NCBI GenBank assembly: GCA_964204605.1
Contig: OZ123195.1
Location: 2,108,001 to 2,172,000, forward strand
Direction: 5' to 3'
Length of the DNA: 64,000 bases
From: UBA961 sp014191195
Lineage (GTDB): Bacteria > Bacteroidota > Ignavibacteria > Kapaibacteriales > UBA961
This document shows, piece after piece, positions 33,600 to 43,100 of the stretch; the first letter of the stretch is position 1; every line of letters begins with the position of its first letter. The notes below the pieces were generated by a model. That model saw only the letters and a list, made by a program, of their open reading frames with translations. It was not told where the DNA came from and did not search any database. A program made the position numbers and the translations under genes.

Positions 33600-34577
33600 A
33601 TGAAACCAGCACGTCTTTTTTATAGTTTTTTTCTGATTTCTACAGGTACTTTGTTCTTACTACATAATTTTGGTATCATATCATACTTTGCGGTAACTAC
33701 AGAAATATGGCCCATTATGTTGATTTTATGGGGATTATCTTCTATAGTCAATAACCAGATATTTAAGAATATTATTGCTTCTGTCAGTGGAATAATTGCT
33801 TCTGTAATTTTAGCAGGTTTTATTATCGATAAGAGCCCAGACTCTGAATCTTTGGACATTATCATTGATAATAAAGAACAAAGTTATAATAAAGTTGATA
33901 CTCTCTCAATTCCTTATGACTCAACTATAGTTAAACCTGCAAATCTTAATATTGATGCTGGTGTTGCTGTAATTTCTATTAAAGGTGGCGGAACAGATCA
34001 TTTATTGATGATAAAAAGATATATCAATAGTGATTCTTCAGAAAAAAATCCTAAAAGTACATTTAAAATATTGAATAAAATCTTTGATGGAACACACACT
34101 ATCGATTTAGAATTTGGCACTGATATAGAAATCTTTAAACATAATGTATTGCAGACTTCAGAAATAAGTCTTCATCCTAATACTTTGTGGAATATAAACC
34201 TGCAAGGTGGTGCATCTATGAGTTCATTGGATCTTTCCGACTATAAAATACAATCGGTATCTCTAGAATCTGGAGCTTCATCGGTGTATTTAAAACTTGG
34301 CAATCAACAAGAGATAACAAAAGTACAATTCGAAGGTGGTATGTCTACATTTACAGCAGAAATTCCAGAGTCTGCTGGTTGTAGAATACATAATGAAAGT
34401 GGTTTATCTGCAAATGATTTCGAAGGCTTTAATGAAATTTCTGAAAATATATATGAAACGCCAGGATATTCTAAAGCAAAACAAAAAATTGAAATGAATA
34501 TTGAATCTGGTGTAAGTACTATAAAGGTAAAAAGATATAAAGATATTGTTCCAAATAAAGAATCGGTAAAAATGTGA
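33600..34577 (+). CDS. LiaF-like membrane protein with C-terminal beta-repeat domain
   Basis: About 325 residues. The N-terminus has LiaI/LiaF-type helices (RLFYSFFLISTGTLFLLHNF, then WPIMLILWGLSSIVNN), followed by an extracytoplasmic domain rich in short beta-strand repeats (LNIDAGVAVISIKGG, LQGGASMSSLDLSDYKIQ, IESGVSTIKVKR) like a cell-wall-active antibiotic response or GIN-type adhesin head domain. Function unknown; a sensor or regulator of envelope stress with the PspC protein is inferred from LiaF homologues. The ATG at 33600 is chosen over the TTG at 33567 because it follows the PspC stop. Confidence 0.78.
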   Translation: MKPARLFYSFFLISTGTLFLLHNFGIISYFAVTTEIWPIMLILWGLSSIVNNQIFKNIIASVSGIIASVILAGFIIDKSPDSESLDIIIDNKEQSYNKVDTLSIPYDSTIVKPANLNIDAGVAVISIKGGGTDHLLMIKRYINSDSSEKNPKSTFKILNKIFDGTHTIDLEFGTDIEIFKHNVLQTSEISLHPNTLWNINLQGGASMSSLDLSDYKIQSVSLESGASSVYLKLGNQQEITKVQFEGGMSTFTAEIPESAGCRIHNESGLSANDFEGFNEISENIYETPGYSKAKQKIEMNIESGVSTIKVKRYKDIVPNKESVKM

Positions 34578-34667
34578 GAAAAATGTGAGTGATATACTAT
34601 CATCTTTCATTGTACATTGCAAACATTACAAAGAGTGAAACACATTGTTGAATTTCAGGGGTAATGT

Positions 34668-36209
34668 ATGTATTCTCGTTTATATTCAGGATCAGTTTTT
34701 GGAATTTCTGCTTTTCCTGTTGAAATTGAAACGCATTTAGAAAATGCTGTTCCAGTTTTTCTTATGGTAGGGCTCCCAGATTCTGCCGTAAAAGAGTCAA
34801 GAGAAAGGGTTTCAGCTGCAATAAAAAATTCTGATCTTCCATTTCCTAATAAAAAAATCACTGTCAATTTGGCCCCAGCAGATATAAGAAAAGAGGGATG
34901 TGCATTTGATTTACCGATAGCACTTGGAATAATATCAGCAATGGGCCTTTTAGATGAACAAGCATTGCAAGAATCAATGTTTGTAGGAGAACTTGCATTA
35001 GATGGATCTTTACGGTCTGTGCATGGTACTTTGTCTATAGCATTGATGGCCAAAGAACTTGGAAAAAAACAAATGTTGGTACCATATGATAATGCAGAAG
35101 AAGCTGGTATGGTAGAAGACATACATATTATTCCTGTGAATTCATTAGCCCAATCTTTGCGATATCTAAAAAACGAAGAGAAGATTGATCCACATAAATC
35201 GGATATTGCTTCACTTTTTTCTCATAAAAGTTCAAGTGATATTGATATTTCTGATATAAAAGGACAAGAGAATGTAAAAAGAGCTTTGGAAATAGCAGCT
35301 GCTGGCGGACATAATATTATAATGATTGGGCCACCTGGAAGTGGAAAAACGATGATTGCCAAACGATTGCCAGGAATTCTACCTCCTTTAAGTATGCAGG
35401 AAGCACTTGAAACAACAAAAATTCATTCTGTTGCCGGACAATTAACAGCGGGTTTGTCTTTGCTTACAAATAGGCCTTTTAGAGCTCCTCATCATACTAT
35501 CAGTGATGCTGCTTTGGTTGGTGGAGGCGTGGGTATTGTTAGGGCAGGAGAAATTAGTTTGGCTCATCATGGTGTTCTGTTTTTAGATGAATTGCCCGAA
35601 TTTGCTAGAAATGTATTAGAAGTATTAAGACAGCCTTTAGAAGATAAAAAAATATGTATTTCACGTACAAAAATGAGTGTAGAATATCCCGCTAATTTTA
35701 TGCTTGTATGCTCCATGAATCCATGCCCGTGTGGACATTTTGGTAATCCTCTTCAACAATGTTCTTGTTCTACTCCACAAATTCAAAGATATATGGGCCG
35801 AATTTCTGGTCCTTTATTAGATAGAATTGACATTCATATTGATGTACCTGCCTTGCCATATCAAGATTTATCAGAAAAAGGTAGAGGAGAAACATCTGAA
35901 GTAATACGAAATCGTGTTATTGCTGCAAGGATTATTCAGAGTGAGCGTTTTGACAATAGACAAGCTTGTTATAAAAATGCAGATATGCTTCCTTCTGATT
36001 TAAGAATATTCTGTGTTCTAGATGATATGTCTAAGCAATTATTAAAAACTGCTATGAATAAATTGGGTCTATCTGCAAGAGCTTATGATAGAATTCTAAA
36101 AGTATCTAGAACCATTGCAGATTTAGAAGGAGTTGATTCTATCAAGGCAGTTCATATAAGTGAAGCTATTCAGTATAGAAGTTTAGATAGACAATATTGG
36201 AATGGTTAA
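34668..36209 (+). CDS. comM: YifB/ComM-family AAA+ ATPase (magnesium-chelatase-like)
   Basis: 513 residues. An N-terminal Lon-like domain (GLPDSAVKESRERV, ADIRKEGCAFDLPIALGI) precedes the AAA+ module with Walker A GPPGSGKT and Walker B-type VLFLDELPEF, a CPCGHFGNP...CSCS cysteine cluster and the Mg-chelatase C-terminal domain. ComM is a hexameric helicase that promotes branch migration during natural transformation. AGGGG lies six bases before the ATG. The stop codon overlaps the stop of the convergent DUF2723 gene. Confidence 0.93.
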   Translation: MYSRLYSGSVFGISAFPVEIETHLENAVPVFLMVGLPDSAVKESRERVSAAIKNSDLPFPNKKITVNLAPADIRKEGCAFDLPIALGIISAMGLLDEQALQESMFVGELALDGSLRSVHGTLSIALMAKELGKKQMLVPYDNAEEAGMVEDIHIIPVNSLAQSLRYLKNEEKIDPHKSDIASLFSHKSSSDIDISDIKGQENVKRALEIAAAGGHNIIMIGPPGSGKTMIAKRLPGILPPLSMQEALETTKIHSVAGQLTAGLSLLTNRPFRAPHHTISDAALVGGGVGIVRAGEISLAHHGVLFLDELPEFARNVLEVLRQPLEDKKICISRTKMSVEYPANFMLVCSMNPCPCGHFGNPLQQCSCSTPQIQRYMGRISGPLLDRIDIHIDVPALPYQDLSEKGRGETSEVIRNRVIAARIIQSERFDNRQACYKNADMLPSDLRIFCVLDDMSKQLLKTAMNKLGLSARAYDRILKVSRTIADLEGVDSIKAVHISEAIQYRSLDRQYWNG

Positions 36210-38086
36210 GGTTTTTGAACTACACCATTGGGATTGTTTTCTATTGCTTGTTTTAACTGTAATAAGATGCGGTTCTTTGGATCAATGCGCTCTGCTTTTT
36301 GTAGAAATTCTGTTGCTTCTTTTATGCGACTTGTCATCCAGGCATATTGGGCCATATTTAATATTTGATTTGCCGCCATCTGCTTGATTCCATCGTATAG
36401 ATGCCCTTTTCTATTTTTGATTGATGCAGCAAAGTAAGTTATGTCCATATTATGCGCAGAAAGGGGCAAAAAGGGCATCCCATTTGCCTTTGGCTTCACT
36501 AATTTAAAAGCTAATCCTTGTGGAATTTTTTCATACAAAGCAGCCACTTTTGGCTCTTGCTGTAATACTTCTGCTGTAATATAAACGGGACGTCCACTTT
36601 CAATAGATTGGTCTATCCAAGAATTAATCAATTGCTCATATCTAGATTGTAATTCGACAGCTGAATACTCTTGATTTTGTTCAAATTTCTCTAATTCTTG
36701 ATTGTATATCTCTATCTTTTGTTTAGACTTATATAATTCAGGATACATTTTAACTAGAAAGTGAGGATACCATGTCCTTCTTAATAATTCCTGCTCTATT
36801 AATATTATGTCTGGTCTATAATGTTCCACCGATTGTTTATACCAAAATGCGGAACAGAAATAGTCCCACTGTGAACTAATGATCACAGCATTCTTTTCCA
36901 TACTTGATGTCATCAATGTTGTATATGCAGGAACTGTTCTATCATTTTGATGATTATTTGTTGTCCAATTTAATCCTACATTGATAATTGGAAATATCAT
37001 CACTAACCATACAAATTGCTGTCTATTGTTAAGTAAAACATGTAAACCAATTGCAAAAAACACAAAAAGCGCAATAAAACATGTTAGAAAATAGGTATCA
37101 ATATCATGAATCTGATATTGTAAGGAATAGAATAGATTTCCACTTATCAGTAATATCAAAAAAAAGAATAATCCTTTACTTTTCTTCCATATAGAATAGA
37201 TTCCTAATACTACAGGAATCAAACCAATCCAGGCAAAATTAGCAGGTAATAGTTTCAATAAAATTGGAAAATTTATAGCAGATGTGCCTTCTTTGAACAT
37301 CCAAACCTGATATTGCTTTCCCATTGCATGATAGATAAACTTATCCCAATTGCGATGTACTTCTCCCCAATTAAATAATGGATCTTGAGAACTTCTAATA
37401 GGTAAATATAGCCAGAGGGATAAACCAATCAAGAAAGGGATAATGATAGAAGATAATTGTATCCATTTCTGTTTATTAATATGAAATTTATTGTCTTTCC
37501 AATCATAGAAATATCCAAAAAGCATTGCTGGAGCAAGTAAAATAGTTGTCCCATGATTTGTAAAACTTAATCCAATTAAAAAGCCCCATAAAATCCAAAG
37601 ATGTGTATTCTGATTAAGCCATGCTGCCTTCAAAAATATCAGTAATGATAGGTTAATAAGTACTAATTGCAATGAATATACTTCCAATCCAGATGCTTGA
37701 GACCACACAGTTGCAGCTGTAGCAAATGTAAGAGAAGTCCCTGCTGAAATCACCAGATGTATTGTCAATTTTCCATATAGTTTTTCTAATATTTCTCTGA
37801 TTATAACAAACATTATACCCGCTGATGCTGCTGTGCATAAGGCTGCAAATAGGTTGAGACTATACACTGGTGAAAATGGAAGAATTTTGGTTATGATAAA
37901 TCCCAATATTGTATATAATGGATATCCTGTTGGATGAGCAATACCCAGAGTGCTACATATTGCTGCTAATTCTCCAGAATCTGTAAAGCCTAAATCTGGT
38001 AACATTGTAATGATATACAAGAATGCTGAGCCAATGAATATCAACAATGCCTGAATAGATAAAGAATTCGCATACTTATTCATCAT
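36206..38086 (-). CDS. DUF2723 membrane protein, O-mannosyltransferase-like
   Basis: 626 residues. About ten to twelve membrane helices in the first 400 residues, with FTDSGELAAICSTLGIAHPTG followed by YPLYT, the DUF2723 signature that holds the equivalent of the GT-C catalytic acidic residue. After the membrane part comes a soluble region ending in a helical repeat (MAQYAWMTSRIKEATEFLQK) like one TPR. Such proteins are common in Bacteroidota and are thought to be lipid-linked sugar transferases; the substrate is unknown. Its ATG overlaps the end of folP by 11 bp, so the two are translationally coupled. Confidence 0.88.
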   Translation of the reverse strand: MMNKYANSLSIQALLIFIGSAFLYIITMLPDLGFTDSGELAAICSTLGIAHPTGYPLYTILGFIITKILPFSPVYSLNLFAALCTAASAGIMFVIIREILEKLYGKLTIHLVISAGTSLTFATAATVWSQASGLEVYSLQLVLINLSLLIFLKAAWLNQNTHLWILWGFLIGLSFTNHGTTILLAPAMLFGYFYDWKDNKFHINKQKWIQLSSIIIPFLIGLSLWLYLPIRSSQDPLFNWGEVHRNWDKFIYHAMGKQYQVWMFKEGTSAINFPILLKLLPANFAWIGLIPVVLGIYSIWKKSKGLFFFLILLISGNLFYSLQYQIHDIDTYFLTCFIALFVFFAIGLHVLLNNRQQFVWLVMIFPIINVGLNWTTNNHQNDRTVPAYTTLMTSSMEKNAVIISSQWDYFCSAFWYKQSVEHYRPDIILIEQELLRRTWYPHFLVKMYPELYKSKQKIEIYNQELEKFEQNQEYSAVELQSRYEQLINSWIDQSIESGRPVYITAEVLQQEPKVAALYEKIPQGLAFKLVKPKANGMPFLPLSAHNMDITYFAASIKNRKGHLYDGIKQMAANQILNMAQYAWMTSRIKEATEFLQKAERIDPKNRILLQLKQAIENNPNGVVQKP

Positions 38087-38924
38087 AATTTTCTCCTTTT
38101 GTATTTTTATTCTGTTCCAATAATGAATACAATACCCGTAATTGATCCATTAGCTTAACATTATGAACTCTAAGTATGTGCATCTTTGTATGAAGTAACA
38201 TTGCATGCAATAAAGCAGTTGTTATGTCTCTTTCGGCTGGAGTATCTATAAGTAAGCTTTTTCCAATAAAAGATTTTCTGGAAATGCCAAGCATTAATGG
38301 ATATCCTAATGTAGCAAAAGTTGATAATGAAGATAATAATTGCCAATTATGATCTACTGTTTTACCAAATCCTATACCGATATCTAGAATAATATCTTTG
38401 ACACCACATTCCTTTGCTATGTGTGCTTTTTCTAATAAAAAAGAAGCAATTTCTTGTACAATATCATGATAATAAGGATTGATTTGCATTGTTTGTGGCG
38501 TCCCTTTGCTATGCATAATAATTAACGATGCATTATATTCAGCAGCTATTAATGCTAATTCTGTACCTAATGCCAAACCACTTATATCATTGATTATAGT
38601 TGCTCCTGCTTCAATTGCTTTTCTGGCTACTACTGGTTTAATGGTATCTATAGAAATAGGTAATTCGCAACCAGCGTCTCTAATCCCTTGTATTACAGGT
38701 ATAACTCTGATTAATTCTTCTTTGACTGATATAGAAATTGCACCTGGCCGAGTACTTTCACCACCAATATCTAAAATATCTGCCCCTTGGCTTGCTAATA
38801 ACAATGCATGATTAATTGCAGAGTCAGCTTGTAGATGTAAGCCTCCATCAGAAAAAGAGTCGGGCGTTACATTAATAATGCCCATAATTAATGGAAAATT
38901 ATTGTTTGTCATTTTGTATGTCAA
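38076..38924 (-). CDS. folP: Dihydropteroate synthase
   Basis: Joins p-aminobenzoate to dihydropterin pyrophosphate in folate synthesis; target of sulfonamides. 282 residues with MGIINVTPDSFSDGG, DIGGESTRPGA, IINDISGL, GIGFGKTVDHN and LMLGISRKSFIG, all as in TIM-barrel DHPS. The start at 38924 overlaps the upstream lipoprotein gene by 26 bp; the ATG at 38912 is equally possible. folA lies far away at 60.4 kb. Confidence 0.97.
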   Translation of the reverse strand: MTYKMTNNNFPLIMGIINVTPDSFSDGGLHLQADSAINHALLLASQGADILDIGGESTRPGAISISVKEELIRVIPVIQGIRDAGCELPISIDTIKPVVARKAIEAGATIINDISGLALGTELALIAAEYNASLIIMHSKGTPQTMQINPYYHDIVQEIASFLLEKAHIAKECGVKDIILDIGIGFGKTVDHNWQLLSSLSTFATLGYPLMLGISRKSFIGKSLLIDTPAERDITTALLHAMLLHTKMHILRVHNVKLMDQLRVLYSLLEQNKNTKGENYDE

Positions 38925-39306
38925 CTATATACCATTGATTATCAATTTTTTTTGTTGTAAAAATATACGTTTTCAAATAATCAAATTCTAATATGATTCT
39001 ATGTGAATCATTTTGTAATGTATCGGTTCTATATAATGAGATAGTTCGATTAGCTAATATTCTTCCTAATCTTTCCATTTCTGATTGCATTTCATATCTT
39101 TCTCTTGCTAAATATTTAGTCCCATCTGATTTTGCTAATATCTGAACTGCTGCATGAGAATTATTACTATCTAATTCGGCTTTAAATAAATAGACAGAAC
39201 CTATAGAAGTTTCTCTGCTTAGTATTATGACTCCACTGCTATTGGGGCCGATTCGAATGAGTTCGCAACCTGCAATTAATAACAATAATAAAAACATGTA
39301 TTTCAT
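38899..39306 (-). CDS. Small hypothetical lipoprotein
   Basis: 135 residues with an N-terminal lipobox (LLLLIAGC, Cys at about 14). The remainder (AELDSNNSHAAVQILAKSDG, IILEFDYLKTYIF, IDNQWYIVDIQND) looks like a small NTF2-like or DUF4878-like fold in which the last strand reads W.IVDI; I do not recognise a named family. Overlaps the upstream hydrolase by ATGA (4 bp) and the downstream folP by 14-26 bp, so all are in one transcript. Confidence 0.72.
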   Translation of the reverse strand: MKYMFLLLLLIAGCELIRIGPNSSGVIILSRETSIGSVYLFKAELDSNNSHAAVQILAKSDGTKYLARERYEMQSEMERLGRILANRTISLYRTDTLQNDSHRIILEFDYLKTYIFTTKKIDNQWYIVDIQNDKQ

Positions 39307-40136
39307 GATAAAAAAAACTCTCTTGTTATTTCTAGTACTTGTTCTAGTGCTTTTGTACTAGATGAAAATGGATGGCGTATCCCAAATGTATGGCCTGTTG
39401 ATGGTATTATCTTTAATCCAAAAAGATGTTTTGAAGCAGATGCTAATGCTTCTGCATCTCTTTTAGAAACAGTTATATCTTGCTCTCCATGAATAATCAG
39501 CAAACTGATGTCGATATTGCTTAAAGCAGATATAATAGAAAAATGCTCATTGTGTAATTCTAAGTCGTCTAAATATGTACTATTAATACATAGTGAATCT
39601 GGTGATTTATAGTGTTCTGCTGTTATATATCCTTGTTCTCTCCATAATACTTTTTGTCTTGCAGAAAAACGATCAAATCTGGCTATTGAATTCCACACGG
39701 CAACTTTGCTAACTATTGGAAAATCTCTGGCGGTTAAAATCGATAAAGCCCCACCTCTAGAATGACCTAGTATAAAGATTCTCCCGTCCCAATCTTCTAA
39801 TGTTCCTTCCCCCTTTTTTTGTATAAACTCCATAATTTTTTGTATATCTGATAATTCTCTCGTGATTGTATTCGATGCGAATTTTTGAGGATGAATCAAT
39901 GTGTCAACTTCGCTTCCATAACCATTCAAAGATAGATTGCAACAGATTGCTATTGCTCCATGTTGAGCAAAGTGATCACAGATATATGGAAAAAATCCCC
40001 ACTGTTTATGTACTTTAAAACCATGAATTATCAATAATATAGGCTTTAATTCAGGAGTATTATTCGTTCGATATATATCACCTGAAATAAAATCTGATGT
40101 ATTAATATCAATCGTAAATTCACTCTTTATAATCAT
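39303..40136 (-). CDS. Alpha/beta hydrolase
   Basis: 277 residues, likely cytoplasmic. Oxyanion region LIIHGFKVHKQWG, nucleophile elbow GHSRGGA (S126), acid D220 (IIHGEQDITV) and catalytic H249 (STGHTFG), a complete serine-hydrolase triad. Substrate unknown; the form resembles esterases and dipeptidyl-type hydrolases that act on small molecules. It starts 19 bp downstream of the large secreted protein gene and overlaps the next gene by 4 bp. Confidence 0.88.
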   Translation of the reverse strand: MIIKSEFTIDINTSDFISGDIYRTNNTPELKPILLIIHGFKVHKQWGFFPYICDHFAQHGAIAICCNLSLNGYGSEVDTLIHPQKFASNTITRELSDIQKIMEFIQKKGEGTLEDWDGRIFILGHSRGGALSILTARDFPIVSKVAVWNSIARFDRFSARQKVLWREQGYITAEHYKSPDSLCINSTYLDDLELHNEHFSIISALSNIDISLLIIHGEQDITVSKRDAEALASASKHLFGLKIIPSTGHTFGIRHPFSSSTKALEQVLEITREFFLS

Positions 40137-40155
40137 AGCAATGTATAGTATTACT

Positions 40156-43100
40156 TTATTCAGTTACTAAAATCATATTATGCTGAATTATACCGTCTTC
40201 TGATTTTAACTCAATAAAATAAGCACCAGAAAGAAGTTGATATGGAATAATATATTCTTTCTCAAGGCTACTCGCTTGAAGCCTTGTCTTAAATAATAAT
40301 GCTCCCTGAATATTATATATATTCATATCACCATAAATAGACTCTTCCCCAGTAGACTTATATACTAACTTTATCGTAGAACTAAATTGTTCGGATGGAA
40401 TAATTCTTAATGAAAATAGTGAGCGATTCATTAAACCAATTGATATGTTATTACAGTATGGCGATATTGTTAAATGACCATTTATAATATCAATTGATAT
40501 AGTTCTATTTGTTTCGGCTTTTATAGAGTCAATAAGTAGATCGCATTCATTAGGACTAGATATCAAGCTTTTACCCTTAACGGTTGCAATAATGCCTCCT
40601 AATAAAGGGATGTCTTTTGCAGGTATAGACCACCTAATTGTACTGTCGCCAATAAATGATATTGCCTTTGGATTAGTCTCATTTACTTCAAATAATTTGC
40701 CATCTAAATGCAGTGAAAAATCAAGGCTTTGTACCCTTGCCTTGCTAATATCTCCTTGTAAAGACACTGCAATGAGATTTGTATCCCCATAATTAAATGC
40801 ATATCTCTCTGTTCTTATCATTGCGGTATATTCTTCTTTAGGTACCGTCATGTTTATTTGGCAAAAAACATTGGCCTTACAGCTAGATTGCCCTATAACT
40901 ACAAGAGAATCAATAGGTTGTGTCCCTTCTATTAAACCTTTAGCTTTTACTGTTATAAAAATACTGCTATCTGGTAATAATATATATGGAATAGTAATAT
41001 TAGAAGAGAATGAATATTCGGTTTTATTAAATAATAATGAAACAGAGTTAATATTTACAGAGAATTTTCCATTATTTTTTATCTCTACTATTTGAGATAA
41101 TGAGTCATCTCTTAAGATTTGTCCAAAATTAATAACATTAGGTACACATAATAAGGAAGCATTATCGATTTCGCCTTGTAGGGGTATTTTAATAATATAA
41201 CCGCATGTTTTACTAACTAAAGTAAGTGTATCATACCATATTCCTAAAGATGATTTATTAGGTGAATAGTTGATAGTAATAGTATTAAATGCGGAGTCTT
41301 TAATAAACAGAATATTTGTATTTGCATCTAAAGCAATGTTATTGAAGGGAAGAACAGTTAATGTATCAGAAGCTAGGCCTTGATTATTAAAAGTAATTGT
41401 AAAGCTTTTATCATTTGAACATTGCTCGTTTATTCCAAAATCGTGATTAGTAATAGTAGATGAGATTACTGGAGCAAGCCAAAATCCAGATATATGAATA
41501 CTATCAGATGGAGCATTAACTCTTTTTTCAGCGGCAGTAAGAATGTCTAATTTTACAGAATAATTACCTTGTTTTAGGGGATTAAAACTAATAATAATAG
41601 GAATAGAATCTAAAGGTTGTAGAGGATAAGGAAAAGGAATAGGTGTAATAGAAAATGTAGATACAGGCCCATTCACAGGTATAAGATTAGCAGCAAGAAG
41701 TGTATCTGGTAATTGCCCATAATTGGCTATCCATAAAGTATCTAGTTGACTCTTATTTTTACAAGTTATAGAAAAAGCCAGTGAAGTATCTGAATAACTT
41801 AGGCTAGCTTGTCTAATTGTAATTCTAATGGGAAAACATTGAGAATATGGGCACAAACTGGAAGCATCAATACATATAGTATCAATTAATACGGTGTCAC
41901 TTGCGCCTGGTTTTACAGTAGCTTTAACAATTCCTTTAGCACCTGGAATTAAATAAGCAGGTGAAGGTAATATAGTAGATAATTGTATTTCTTGATTACT
42001 CTTTAGTTGCATTCTTATAATATCAGCATCTGCTGTACCGGTAGAAATAATATTCCATTCTATATCCGTTGATTTACCCTGATCTACGGTAGCTGTAAGT
42101 ATAGTATCTGGTGCAAAAGAAAAAGCAGTATAATAGGCTTCACCTTTTACAATCAGTTTGGTTATTTCTTTGCAAGGACCAGAAACAAAAGTGAGTGTAT
42201 CTGAATACAATCCAGGAGTAGATACCGATGTTGATATCTCAATCTGCCCAGTATCAGATATATTATATGGAAATTTCTGAGGACTTACAATGCTAGCTAT
42301 TCCTAATGAGGATTGTATGGAAGAGATTGCCGCAGTACCTAATCCAAGTTTATATACTACAGCAGCAGCCCTTCCTTTATTTTGAACACAGTGTTTACCA
42401 GCAAATACGATTTGCAATTTAGATTTTACCAATGCATAACCTGGTTTACCAAATAGTAGAATTTCTTTAGGAGAAGTTCTATTGCCTAAGGTATCAGAAT
42501 GATATACAAAAAGTGAAGCGAAAAGTACAGACATAGTATCAGAAGATGGCCTTAAAAACTGGATGGTAATTGGCATCTTTTGTTTTGGAAGTATAGTAAA
42601 TGGCAATAAAGGAGAATTTTTGATTAAAAAATACGCTCCATCTTTTCCAATAATTGTTAGCTTATCTATATATAGAGGCGCATTTCCAACATTGCTGATA
42701 TAGAGAGTAGAATCGGAAATAGTGGTACATTTAGATAATATAGTAAAATCATAAGGAGTTGATATTAAGGGTGTTATACCATAACTTTTAATAGTTATAG
42801 TTTTATCACATAATCCAAATAAAAATGAGAATCTTTGATATACCCAACCAGTATCTGTCATTGATACTTTATAAGGAATAATTACAGAGTCTTTTGGCAA
42901 GATCACTATGGGTAAAGCTTTATTCCAAAGAACAAGTTGACTAGAAATATTATCTAGATATTTAATTGCTGTAAGAGTTATAGGAATATTTGTGTTATTA
43001 GTAAATACTACTGAAGTATCCTTGGTATAACCTACAGGAATGGAGTCTGCAGATACAGTATCCTTTCCAGAGGAAATCTCATTTGCTAAAGCGTTCACCC

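Noticed and set aside
36202..36387. 61-codon plus-strand frame at the comM end
   Set aside because: Antisense to the DUF2723 gene's C-terminal codons; no supporting signal.
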